A DNA stretch of 64,000 nucleotides from Bacteriovorax sp. MedPE-SWde (GTDB lineage: Bacteria > Bdellovibrionota > Bacteriovoracia > Bacteriovoracales > Bacteriovoracaceae), in NCBI GenBank assembly GCA_001874305.1, contig MPCU01000002.1, positions 434,001 to 498,000 on the forward strand, written 5' to 3'. The notes under the pieces were generated by a model, which was not told the DNA's origin, did no database searches, and saw only the letters and a list, made by a program, of their open reading frames with translations. Position 1 is the stretch's first letter, and the number at the start of each line of letters is the position of its first letter. Shown one piece after another: positions 24,353 to 33,463 of the stretch. The position numbers and the translations under genes were made by a program.

Positions 24353-26245
24353 TCACTTTTCAACAATTAATCTCATATCTCTTGAAGGGTCATGTAGCTC
24401 TTTATTAATTAAGAGAACTTGCTTATATACTTCAGATAACTTGAGACTACCAAGTTCGTAACGAATACCCTTAATGTCCTTACCTAGTACCTCGAGTTTT
24501 AAAAAGAGATCACTCTCCCAACGATCTTGTGGGATCAATGACATAAGCAGTTTTAAACCATATCTCTTAAACATGAGACGATCAGGCATATCAATGAGTT
24601 TAGACACCCTCTCTCTCGCACTAAACTTAGGATTCGTTAATAAGTTATGAATCTTCTTTGACATTGACCTTACCGAGCTACGCTCCAACATAAACGTATT
24701 TCTTAATCTTTGCCCTGTTCTTGAAACAAACCTTCCAAGGAAAGTCTTCTTAACAACTTGCCTTTCTTGTACAAGCTTTAACAAAGTAGACCTTACTTCC
24801 TTAAGTGTAATATTTCTTAAGTGATCAAAAGCATTCTCTTTAAAAAGTACTTGTATCTTTATTTTAGTATTTTCCTTACTTCCCTTTTTTCGAAGTTCTG
24901 CAAAACTAATACCTCTTGTAATTGGTCGGGGAAGTGTGTCGCGAATAAGCTGCTCCATTTTCTTCCACTCACTAGTGTTTAGAAATTTATCATCTCTCCA
25001 AAAAGACATTCCAACATCAGAATATTTCTTTCCTACATCATCTTTATCAAGTGAAACAAGACCGTGATAACTAGTCTCAAATTCATCTTTTCTCTTAATT
25101 GTTCCGACTCTCATTTCTTCTTCATAGAAACTGACTCTATTTGGAAAGAAGTATCTATGAAGTTCTCCATCTCTTCCTTCTACAGTTATTTTATTCTTAT
25201 AGTAGGCACTGCCTTTTCTTATCTTACTTATGAGAAGGCCTATTTTAATTCCATTTTTCTTGAATCTATACTTATTAAAACCTTTGAAATTTCTCTCAAC
25301 CCCATTCCCATTTTTTGATAGCTCTTCTGCAAGAGAGAAGTCTGAAATTAGTTTATTCTCAAAGAACTCTATTCCACTGTACTTTCCTATCATGTCTTTA
25401 AAGTTAATTTTGTAAGATGGTCTTAAGATCGCATCGTATGCTTCCCTTGAGTCTTTATTTGTAAGGTCGAATACATAATCTACGATATACTGCTCCCCCA
25501 TTCCATATTCACCATAAACACTTAGCAAGTTATGAAATACGAGACCTTTTAACTTATCATCAACAATTCCAACCCCAGTGATATTTATGTCAGATTTAGT
25601 ACCGACCGAAGCTCTTGCACTATTATAAGTATTAGCTACAAGTTTCAAGCGAACATGCTTTTCATCTACACGATAAATATTTATTGTGAACTTACCTCTT
25701 AAAAGCATTCCCACAAGGCCTTCAACTTTAATCGGTCCTGTTCCACTTGCGGCTTTAGCACCTAAACTTAGAGACATCGTAGACGGATAACTAACATAGT
25801 CTCCGATATTCAATCTCTCCATTGTAGTCTTGGCATCTACAGGGAGCTTATTAAAACTGTAAGGCATGGCCTTAATGGCCTTGAGTTGAGAATCAAAGTT
25901 ACGAATAAAGTAGAGATCACTACCTTTACTGATTTCTGAATAAACTGGGCTTACCTTATCGATTATGTCCCCTGGTCTTAAATTAACATTAAATGACCAG
26001 CGATCCACTCTGAGATATTTATCAGGAATAAATGAGGGCTCAACCTCGTACTTATAAAAGATATTTGTTCCTACACCTCTAGTAATATCAGAATCGATAA
26101 GGTCGACATCAAAAGAAATATCTAGGTTGGCAACTTCTGTAACAATACGTTCTTTGATATTCGCCCATGAGAATAGTGATTTAATGGACGCGTGTGAACT
26201 GTAGCTCGTCAAAATGAGAGCTAAAACTATATAATTCTTAAACAT
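24353..26245 (-). CDS. large exported protein, unknown
   Basis: 630 residues with a signal peptide (MFKNYIVLALILTSYSSHA). No further membrane helices are evident. The mature protein is rich in Lys, Arg, Ser and Leu and seems to have a beta-rich first half (about 40-290) and a helical, strongly basic last third (about 470-630). I recognise no domain. It is divergently transcribed from another unfamiliar exported protein (26354-27541), with about 108 bases between them, so they may share control. It is likely periplasmic or outer-membrane-attached, and possibly lineage-specific. Confidence 0.6.
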   Translation of the reverse strand: MFKNYIVLALILTSYSSHASIKSLFSWANIKERIVTEVANLDISFDVDLIDSDITRGVGTNIFYKYEVEPSFIPDKYLRVDRWSFNVNLRPGDIIDKVSPVYSEISKGSDLYFIRNFDSQLKAIKAMPYSFNKLPVDAKTTMERLNIGDYVSYPSTMSLSLGAKAASGTGPIKVEGLVGMLLRGKFTINIYRVDEKHVRLKLVANTYNSARASVGTKSDINITGVGIVDDKLKGLVFHNLLSVYGEYGMGEQYIVDYVFDLTNKDSREAYDAILRPSYKINFKDMIGKYSGIEFFENKLISDFSLAEELSKNGNGVERNFKGFNKYRFKKNGIKIGLLISKIRKGSAYYKNKITVEGRDGELHRYFFPNRVSFYEEEMRVGTIKRKDEFETSYHGLVSLDKDDVGKKYSDVGMSFWRDDKFLNTSEWKKMEQLIRDTLPRPITRGISFAELRKKGSKENTKIKIQVLFKENAFDHLRNITLKEVRSTLLKLVQERQVVKKTFLGRFVSRTGQRLRNTFMLERSSVRSMSKKIHNLLTNPKFSARERVSKLIDMPDRLMFKRYGLKLLMSLIPQDRWESDLFLKLEVLGKDIKGIRYELGSLKLSEVYKQVLLINKELHDPSRDMRLIVEK

Positions 26246-26353
26246 TTAATACTTCCGTGTTGTGTGTCGTCTACATTTCATCTATAAAATGCCTATAAAA
26301 TTTACAAATCTTTTAGTAATAATTCAAACATTCTTAGTAATTAGTTAAATTAA

Positions 26354-27541
26354 ATGATGCTTAAAACCATAATCCTCGTACTACTCAGTGCACAAATTTA
26401 TGCAAATGTATGGAATTCTACTAGAAAGTGGAACGAATCGGATATTATTGGTTTTAAGAACTGGGTTTCGACTTCATTAGAAAGAGATATTTTTTCCAGT
26501 AAAGATAGTCCATATTATGGAATAAAGACTGATTGTGCTGATGCCATATTTGCATATATGGCAATATACAGTCTTGAGAACGATCTCTACTTTCAACTTA
26601 AGCTAGATCACAATAATTTCATCGACAATAATTCAAAGAGATTCGATAAGTATCCTGAGAGTGAAAGACTTAAGAAGCTTATTCACCACATAGGTTCAAG
26701 CGCCGGTACATACTCCCTGGCCTATTTTAATAGTTACCCGATTTCTATCGACGATATCTCTGCTGGAGATATTTACGTTACGGAGTGGAGAAAGAATGGT
26801 GCCTTAAATAGGCATGCTTATATGATTAAAAAGTTCTTACCTACAGGGCACTTTGAACTCTACTCTTCAACAACGCCTGTAAAGGTAAGAAAGCTTGCTC
26901 TTAGAAAGGGTATGCCTCTACACCTTTTTGAATCCTCTCCCTGGGGTTTTAAAAGATTAGCTCCTCACTACTTAATTAATAAAGACCTCATTGATATAAG
27001 TCGTAATCAATACGCAGCAAAGAAATCATGGGGAAAGAACTTTATGTCAAAACTATCCAAGAGGATTGCGACAGAAAAAGATTCAATTAACTTAAACCTC
27101 AAAAGAAGACTTTCAAATATTTGCGACATGCTGACGGGTCGAGAAAGTGAAGTCCAAGAAGCCGTTCAATACAAAGAAGAGATATCTCGTTGTATGAACT
27201 CTAAAGAGTACTATGAATACTCAACACCATCACGAGACAATAGCATACAATCCGCAATGACAGGTCTCCTTGTCGGCTGGAAGAAGATTAGAAAGTCATC
27301 ACTAGATCAGGTTGATAAAAATATAACTTCAGCTCTTGAATATTTTTTAGGAAAGAGCAAAGATCAAGATGCACGTGAAGACTTATTTAATATCTGCCCT
27401 CTAGTAATTGAAGAGTCGAGTTTTACTATGCGAGATTTTTTCATGCTAAAGAGAAGTTCAAAAATATCTTCAAATCCAAATGATCCCTACAGAATGAGAT
27501 GGGGACTCAATGGAAACAAATCAAGCTGTCCTAAATACTAA
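26354..27541 (+). CDS. exported protein with NlpC/P60-like Cys-His pattern (tentative)
   Basis: 395 residues with a signal peptide (about 1-17). Residues 58-66 read KTDCADAIF, with Cys61 where NlpC/P60-type hydrolases carry their nucleophile. SAGDIYV at about 136-142 resembles the GDL(V)F turn of that fold, and NRHAYMIKK puts His154 in a suitable place. The rest, including the basic helical C-terminal half, is unfamiliar. It could be a cell-wall hydrolase or transglutaminase-like enzyme, but this is inference from motif spacing only. It converges with the LysR gene (4-base overlap). Confidence 0.5.
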   Translation: MMLKTIILVLLSAQIYANVWNSTRKWNESDIIGFKNWVSTSLERDIFSSKDSPYYGIKTDCADAIFAYMAIYSLENDLYFQLKLDHNNFIDNNSKRFDKYPESERLKKLIHHIGSSAGTYSLAYFNSYPISIDDISAGDIYVTEWRKNGALNRHAYMIKKFLPTGHFELYSSTTPVKVRKLALRKGMPLHLFESSPWGFKRLAPHYLINKDLIDISRNQYAAKKSWGKNFMSKLSKRIATEKDSINLNLKRRLSNICDMLTGRESEVQEAVQYKEEISRCMNSKEYYEYSTPSRDNSIQSAMTGLLVGWKKIRKSSLDQVDKNITSALEYFLGKSKDQDAREDLFNICPLVIEESSFTMRDFFMLKRSSKISSNPNDPYRMRWGLNGNKSSCPKY

Positions 27542-28479
27542 TTGATTTTAACATCTACAGGACGCCAACCACTTAAATTAACATATGGGATCTGGGCTAG
27601 ATTTTCAGGCTGAATATTTAATTCGCTTAAAAGCTCTATTAGCTTTCTAATATAAAGAAGTTGTCCGTTTGATTTCTTATACATTCCATAAATTGGAAAG
27701 TTAAAATCTTTTGCAACTTCAACTCTCTTAAGACCTGTAGGTTTATAGTTTTTAAAAGAAGGAAGGAAGGTAATAATCTCACCATCCCTACAAAGAGAAA
27801 GTAGCAACTCTGAGTGCTCAGAAAAGAACTGCTCTTTTGGAAAATATGAGAGATCTAAGAAATGGGCCTTTATACTCTCTTCAATATCTTCGGTTGTACC
27901 AAATCGACCAAGAGGAATTCGCTTTAATAATTCTCTCTTGTCCTTATACTTTTCATAGAGCTCGTCAGAGCAATAGAAATCATAACTAAGCTCACCAATT
28001 TTTACTTTATCAAAGCGTGTATCAATAAGATCCGATGAAGTAATCATCCAATCCACAACATCATGTTCTAAAAAGTATATAGACTGAGAAAGGTTCTTCG
28101 ATCTCTTAGTTTCGACAAGGCCAAAAGCAGAGTAGTTCTTCCAGTATTTCTTTATGAAGTTATCAATGGTTCTATTTTCAAGGTGAGTCTCTATAGAGAC
28201 CCTAACAGAATAACCGGCCTCATCGTTAAAACTAAGCGAATCAACTAATCTCTTTCCCTTAGCGAACATTTCTTTTGCATAGGTAAAAACGCGTTCACCT
28301 TCAGAAGTTAAAATCAACTCTCGTCCCTTGCGAGAGAAAAGCTCAAGACCGTGCGCCTCTTCCAACTTCTTAACCTGCTCACTCACGGTAGAGGAAGCTA
28401 GCCCCATACTGCGCGACGCTTCTTTTAATGAGTTATTTTTGGCCACTTCATAAAAGCAGTAGAGATGATTCCAGTTCAT
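27538..28479 (-). CDS. LysR-family transcriptional regulator
   Basis: 313 residues. The winged helix-turn-helix occupies about residues 1-60 (MNWNHLYCFYEVAKNNSLKE, then TVSEQVKKLEEAHGLELFSRKGRELILTSEGE), closest in style to NhaR-like LysR proteins. The remainder is the periplasmic-binding-protein-like effector domain. The ligand is unknown. It is divergent from the pentapeptide-repeat gene across about 100 bases, an arrangement in which LysR proteins often control the neighbour. Confidence 0.9.
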   Translation of the reverse strand: MNWNHLYCFYEVAKNNSLKEASRSMGLASSTVSEQVKKLEEAHGLELFSRKGRELILTSEGERVFTYAKEMFAKGKRLVDSLSFNDEAGYSVRVSIETHLENRTIDNFIKKYWKNYSAFGLVETKRSKNLSQSIYFLEHDVVDWMITSSDLIDTRFDKVKIGELSYDFYCSDELYEKYKDKRELLKRIPLGRFGTTEDIEESIKAHFLDLSYFPKEQFFSEHSELLLSLCRDGEIITFLPSFKNYKPTGLKRVEVAKDFNFPIYGMYKKSNGQLLYIRKLIELLSELNIQPENLAQIPYVNLSGWRPVDVKIN

Positions 28480-28578
28480 AAGACTTTTTAGTTCGGTTTT
28501 CCCGAATTTACAAATATTACTCTTAATAAATCTTGATTAAATAGATAACATATTTTTGTTTAAAACAGGATGATATAT

Positions 28579-29133
28579 ATGAACACGGAAAATCAAACGT
28601 TTACAGCGATTAAGCAAAAAGCGGAACAAAGAATTAACCTTAGAAATAGCACGACGCTACGCCTCATTAGTTCTTCAGACCTTTCTGAGAGTAGTTTTGA
28701 CAACTCAAATATGGATAGACTCCATATCAAGGACTCGAACCTTTCTAGTGCAGACTTTAGAAAATGCAATATGAAAGACGCTCAATTTCAGTTTTCTAAC
28801 TTTGATCAAGCCAACTTTGAGTGGTCAAATCTTGGAAATAATCAGTTTCACAGAACAAACCTAAAAGATGCAAATCTTGAGTTTACTAATCTTTCAGAGT
28901 CAAACTTTACTGAATGTACTCTTAATAGAACAAACTTTAGATGGGCCGGTTTAAAAGGAGCAAGGTTTATCTCTTGTAACCTAAGTGAAGCAGACTTTTC
29001 AAACACAGATATTTCAACTGCAAAGTTTGAAAACTGTAATCTTAAAGGTGCAAAATTCAACATCAATACTAAGCTGCCATTTCTTAAAGAAAAAGCAATT
29101 GGTTTTGGAATGAATTTTATCGGAATTCAATAA
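28579..29133 (+). CDS. pentapeptide-repeat protein
   Basis: 184 residues. From about residue 40 to 165 the sequence is built of five-residue units of the A(D/N)(L/F)xx type (for example SADFRKCNMKDAQFQFSNFD), which fold into a right-handed square beta-helix. There is no signal peptide, so it is probably cytoplasmic. Some such proteins mimic DNA and protect gyrase; nothing here shows that activity. The ATG at 28579 is preferred over the one at 28570 because AGGA (28567-28570) is correctly spaced only from the second. It has its own terminator. Confidence 0.85.
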   Translation: MNTENQTFTAIKQKAEQRINLRNSTTLRLISSSDLSESSFDNSNMDRLHIKDSNLSSADFRKCNMKDAQFQFSNFDQANFEWSNLGNNQFHRTNLKDANLEFTNLSESNFTECTLNRTNFRWAGLKGARFISCNLSEADFSNTDISTAKFENCNLKGAKFNINTKLPFLKEKAIGFGMNFIGIQ

Positions 29134-29148
29134 AGAGAATAAAGTACA

Positions 29149-29174
29149 GGCGAGTTTCTAATAACTCGCCTTTT
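29149..29174 (+). terminator. intrinsic terminator of the pentapeptide-repeat gene
   Basis: GGCGAGTT and AACTCGCC form an 8-bp stem with a six-base loop, followed by TTTT. It overlaps the stop codon of the convergent response-regulator gene. Confidence 0.75.
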
Positions 29175-30501
29175 CAACTATTCCCTTAAACTGCAGATAG
29201 ATTCTCTCACTGTGGCCTGAAGCAAACCCCCTACTTTTAAGCTTATCTAATAACCTATACATTGAATCTTTTGAATGACCCTCATGATAGAGATGATCTG
29301 CTATATGAAGAGAAGCAATAAATATTAAGCTAAGACCAAAAATATTAGATTCACTAACTCCACGAGGAAAACCCTCTCCGTTTGGAAGTTCATGATGCTC
29401 TCTAATTATTGTCAATACATCACTTGGAACTTTATCTGAATTTGAAAGCATTTTAGAGCATTCAGTTGCATGCTCCTTTACAAGTTTCTTTGATATAGAA
29501 TCGAGAGCAGAGTATTCGTCTCCACCAATATTATAAATTTTGCAAACCTCAGAGTTAGGCAAGAGAATATCATGTAAAATTGCCGCATAGAGAAGTTTAT
29601 TAATGATTGAGTCCTGTCCCATTCCCAACTTCGTTGCAAGAAGGTACGAGATATGAGCAGCAGTCATAGAATGAGAGATAAAGTATCCCCTTCCCTTTAA
29701 GAAGACTTGAATATGATCTTTTAAACTTTTTTCACTGTCTAAGATATCTATGCATGTTTCAATTGTTGTATTAATCAAAAGAAGCTGATCACTGGTAAGG
29801 CCCAACTGTATAAGACTATCTTGCATTATTTCTAAGCTATCTCCACAAATATCAATGTGTGAAATCTTAGCAGGAGTACCAAGTAGCTTATTATTGTGAT
29901 TGATAATAATACTATCCATAAAAGGTAGGAAAGACTCCCTTAACATATAAAAGCGATCGTTCCCTTTTTCTTGGTACTTCATTATCTCATCGAGTGAATC
30001 CTCTTCTGCGTTTTTAATCTTGATATATTTTTCTTCGCTAAGTTTTATAAAGACATCTTCTGACTTACATCCGTATTTAAGTAAAAGATTAATGCTCACA
30101 TGACAATACTTAGAATTATTCTCAGAGATATCGCTTCCTTCAAAAACATTATTAATTGTCGTAATTAATTCTTCGAAATCTACTGGTTTATGTATATACG
30201 CATTTTTCTCATTAACTTCATAGAAACTAGATATATCTTCATAGTCTTCAAGATAACCACCACTCACAAAAACAAAAGGGATATTTCCGTTACTTCTATT
30301 GTGATCGAAAACAGTAGCACCGTTTCCATCAGGCATATTATAGTCAGACAAAATAAGGTCGATATCACTTGTAGATTCAAGAATTGAAACTGCTTGGTTT
30401 CCAGTTTCTGCAGTGACAACCTCACAAGAAACTTCAGACTCAATCAGCGTTGTTAGTATATCGATGATCTCAACTTCATCATCAACTATTAGAATTTTCA
30501 T
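29158..30501 (-). CDS. response regulator with C-terminal HD-GYP-like domain
   Basis: 447 residues from the ATG at 30501. A GTG 14 codons upstream would add residues before the receiver domain. The receiver spans about 1-120, with the phosphoacceptor Asp53 in LILSDYNMP and an acidic pocket in VDDE near residues 6-9. The C-terminal part carries HD-type motifs: HSMTAAHISYLL, LHDI (His310-Asp311), KEHATECSKML, and His369-His370 in REHHELPNGEGFPRG. HD-GYP phosphodiesterases hydrolyse cyclic-di-GMP; the diagnostic GYP is GFP here, so activity is uncertain. Receiver plus HD-GYP is the RpfG architecture. No sensor kinase is adjacent. Confidence 0.82.
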   Translation of the reverse strand: MKILIVDDEVEIIDILTTLIESEVSCEVVTAETGNQAVSILESTSDIDLILSDYNMPDGNGATVFDHNRSNGNIPFVFVSGGYLEDYEDISSFYEVNEKNAYIHKPVDFEELITTINNVFEGSDISENNSKYCHVSINLLLKYGCKSEDVFIKLSEEKYIKIKNAEEDSLDEIMKYQEKGNDRFYMLRESFLPFMDSIIINHNNKLLGTPAKISHIDICGDSLEIMQDSLIQLGLTSDQLLLINTTIETCIDILDSEKSLKDHIQVFLKGRGYFISHSMTAAHISYLLATKLGMGQDSIINKLLYAAILHDILLPNSEVCKIYNIGGDEYSALDSISKKLVKEHATECSKMLSNSDKVPSDVLTIIREHHELPNGEGFPRGVSESNIFGLSLIFIASLHIADHLYHEGHSKDSMYRLLDKLKSRGFASGHSERIYLQFKGIVEKASY

Positions 30502-30708
30502 ATTTTTAGCTTTCCCATCAAATACCCTATCGACAATTTTCACATATATCTCATCATATTAAAGTTAAGAAATATTAATTTTTCATATATTTATATTATA
30601 TATCAATACCTTACCTATGCTTTAGAAAATATAGTCCAATAAGGTGGCATCACGTTTGCAATAAATACTATTAACTTAGTTTTAATGAACTTCCTCACTG
30701 GCTTAACT

Positions 30709-30742
30709 GTCTAAGTAAGGATAATTGTCTAATTTTTAGACA
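30709..30742 (+). promoter_or_regulatory. TGTCTAA repeat and palindrome before the aminotransferase-reductase operon
   Basis: TGTCTAA occurs at 30709-30715 and again at 30726-30732. The second copy forms a perfect inverted repeat with TTAGACA at 30736-30742, around a TTT spacer. It lies directly upstream of the ribosome-binding site AAAGGTG of the first gene of the five-gene operon. It could be an operator or an RNA hairpin acting on translation. Confidence 0.45.
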
Positions 30743-30756
30743 CAAAGGTGTTCAAT

Positions 30757-33450
30757 ATGTACAAGAAATTTGTAAAACCATCGCAAGGCCAACTTCTAGA
30801 GTTACTCAATCTTGATAGAGTCTATTTAAGCGGCCATCAGAATTATATCTATGATCAAGATCAGATTAAGATCTTAGATATGACAGGTAGTTATGGTGCA
30901 AATAATCTTGGCCACGGTAATGAGATAAGAAACAAGGCAGCTAATTACCTTATGGAGAACAGTCTTTCTTTTACTCAAGGTGCAATAAGAAAGGAAAGTG
31001 CGGAACTTGCCGAAATTATAAATTCAGAATTAAATAGTGAAGGTCATAACGGAGAATGGATAACTCAGTTCTCAAACACAGGAACAGAAGCAGTAGAAGT
31101 ATCTATAAAAATAGCAAAGAAGCACTATCAAGAAAAAGTATCAAAACTTAGGTTAGAGCTGAACGAACAATTTAATAAAGCTTATAAAGTAATAAATGAT
31201 AAGAATGACTCTCTAGAGAAACTTGCTAATGTAAAAGCAGAAAATGAAAAGATTCTTTCTCAGTCACCAAAAAGTGTCGCCATTGAAAATAGTTTTCACG
31301 GTAAAACGAGTGCATCACTTCAACTTACTTATAACGAGTCATTAAAAGACGGAATTCTCTGTGATTTAGAAAAGTCCTCAACTATATATGTTAAAAGAAA
31401 TAATAAAGTAGATCTTGTTCTCAAAGTTGAATCAGCAAAGACATATATTAATATGCCACAGATAACTAACGGGAATGTAGAGTTTAAGAAAGTTGCATTC
31501 TACCCTATTTCAGCCTTTATACTAGAACCAATCCAAGGCGAAGCTGGTATTTTTGAATTAGAAAAGGAATTTCTAGCAATCATTCAAGAAAACTCAAAGA
31601 GAATCGACTCACTATTAATATTTGATGAAATACAATCAGGTGTATATAGAACAGGAAAACTAGCAAGTTCGACTCATGCATCTATTACCCCTGACATTTT
31701 CACTTTTGCTAAAGGGCTTAGTGCAGGTTTTGCAAAGATCGCAACAACTGTAATAAACTCAAATATATTTCCAGAAGGATTTGACAATATTCAATCGTCG
31801 ACATTTGCTGAAGATGACATGTCTTCATTTGTAGCAAAAGAAGTATTAAAAGAATGTAAAATTGCATACGAGCAAAACAATACTAATATCGAAGAACTTA
31901 AATCTCAACTTAATGAATTAGTACTAAAGTACCCTACAGTATTTTCACAAGTAAGAGGAAAAGGACTAATGCTAGCAATTGAGATTGCTCAAGAATTAAG
32001 AACAAAGTTTTACGAATTCAAGTATTTTGCCGACTGTAATATGTTAGGACATTTACTTTCAAGCGCACTATTAAATAATGAACAAATAAGAATTGCACCT
32101 ACTCTATCTAATCAATCAACACTAAGAGTACAACCTTCACTTAGAGTAAATTCATGGGAAATAAGTAAACTAGTCCAAGGCCTAGAAAATATGGCAAAGC
32201 ATATATTACTAGAGAGCTCAGAATATTTCTTCGCTCATATTCTAGGTGAAATTGAAGTTGGAAGTTTTGGAAAAATAGAATCTCCAGTTGCGAAACAAAT
32301 AACGGCAGAATATAAAGATGCTGCAGTATTTCTAAACCACCCAATTGAAAATAACGATGTAAGAAAAATACTACCTGTACTTGAACACACACCAGATGAA
32401 GTACTTGAAGAAATAATGATGCAAACTTTTAATCTTCAAAGTTTCTCACCATATTTTGCGGAGAGAGTTGAAGGTGAGAATAGTCGAGAAATCGATATTG
32501 TTATGCTATCGATCCCATTAACTTCTAAAATATTATTTAAAAAGTTTAGATCAAAACAAAGACATAAAGTAGTCTTAAAAATTCAAGAAGGAATAGACAA
32601 GGCCAAAGCTCTAGGAGCTTCAACTGTTGGTCTTGGTCAATTCACATCAATAGTTTCTAAGAATGGAATGTACCTGGATAATAAAGGTCTTAATTTAACT
32701 ACAGGAAATAGTTTCACTGCAAAGCTTGCATACGAAGCAGGATTAAATGCACAGGAGACTAATCAAAAAGTAATTGGTCTTGTTGGATATGGTGGCAATA
32801 TCATCAGTACTATTGCTCAAATGGCACTAGCGGACGCTGAAAAGGTTGTTCTATTTCACAGAGGAAAAGACCTCTACGGAAATAAGATAAGAAATTCATT
32901 TGAGGAATTAATCAAGTATGTAATTAGAGCAAAAGTCAGCTCCCCCCTAATTGATAAAATAAGAAAAAGAGTAATGGACAGCATAGGAAATATATCTGAG
33001 TCATTAGAGAGTTTTTCAGATTTAATTGAGATCTCAAATGATCTCCAAGATCTCTCAAAGTGTGATGTAATATACACGGGAACGAACTCTACACGTCCTA
33101 TTATAACCGAGGATCTATTAAAGAAGAATACAACTATAATTGATCTTGCTGTCCCTGGTGATATTGATCCAAAATTGATAAAAGAGTCTTCGATTAAAGT
33201 TATCAAAGGCGGTATTGCAAGGTTCCCAACAAATAACGATAGAGATATTAAAATAAATATCCCATCATTTCCACTTAAAACAAATGAGTCGTTCGCTTGC
33301 ATGGCCGAAACATTCTCAATTGGTTTATCTTCTAAAAAAGGTAAACTTAATATAGGTCCAATAAGTATCGACGACATTTATGAGATTAGTGAAGTTGCAC
33401 AAGATGCAGGATTCAAACTTGCAGGAACAAAAACCGAAAGCTCATTCTAA
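30757..33450 (+). CDS. class III aminotransferase fused to acyl-ACP/thioester reductase
   Basis: 897 residues with two enzymes in one chain. Residues 1 to about 480 form a class III PLP aminotransferase: TGTEAVE, SFHGKTSAS, EPIQGEAG, FDEIQSG with Asp290, and FAKGLSAG with PLP-Lys319. Residues about 560-890 match the cyanobacterial acyl-ACP reductase family: GLGQFTSIV near 626, LTTGNSFTA, a Rossmann VGYGGNI near 675, KGGIARFP, and SFACMAE with Cys848 as the probable acyl-thioester nucleophile. The logical product is a long-chain amine: acyl-ACP to aldehyde to amine. TamH of tambjamine synthesis combines the same activities (known from the literature; homology not tested here). The ATG at 30757 follows AAAGGTG and begins a five-gene operon. 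Confidence 0.85.
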   Translation: MYKKFVKPSQGQLLELLNLDRVYLSGHQNYIYDQDQIKILDMTGSYGANNLGHGNEIRNKAANYLMENSLSFTQGAIRKESAELAEIINSELNSEGHNGEWITQFSNTGTEAVEVSIKIAKKHYQEKVSKLRLELNEQFNKAYKVINDKNDSLEKLANVKAENEKILSQSPKSVAIENSFHGKTSASLQLTYNESLKDGILCDLEKSSTIYVKRNNKVDLVLKVESAKTYINMPQITNGNVEFKKVAFYPISAFILEPIQGEAGIFELEKEFLAIIQENSKRIDSLLIFDEIQSGVYRTGKLASSTHASITPDIFTFAKGLSAGFAKIATTVINSNIFPEGFDNIQSSTFAEDDMSSFVAKEVLKECKIAYEQNNTNIEELKSQLNELVLKYPTVFSQVRGKGLMLAIEIAQELRTKFYEFKYFADCNMLGHLLSSALLNNEQIRIAPTLSNQSTLRVQPSLRVNSWEISKLVQGLENMAKHILLESSEYFFAHILGEIEVGSFGKIESPVAKQITAEYKDAAVFLNHPIENNDVRKILPVLEHTPDEVLEEIMMQTFNLQSFSPYFAERVEGENSREIDIVMLSIPLTSKILFKKFRSKQRHKVVLKIQEGIDKAKALGASTVGLGQFTSIVSKNGMYLDNKGLNLTTGNSFTAKLAYEAGLNAQETNQKVIGLVGYGGNIISTIAQMALADAEKVVLFHRGKDLYGNKIRNSFEELIKYVIRAKVSSPLIDKIRKRVMDSIGNISESLESFSDLIEISNDLQDLSKCDVIYTGTNSTRPIITEDLLKKNTTIIDLAVPGDIDPKLIKESSIKVIKGGIARFPTNNDRDIKINIPSFPLKTNESFACMAETFSIGLSSKKGKLNIGPISIDDIYEISEVAQDAGFKLAGTKTESSF

Positions 33451-33463
33451 AAAGGATAAAAAA

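Noticed and set aside
32874-33377. Long minus-strand open frame inside the fusion gene
   Set aside because: It lies wholly within a strongly supported reductase domain and shows no motif or start signal.
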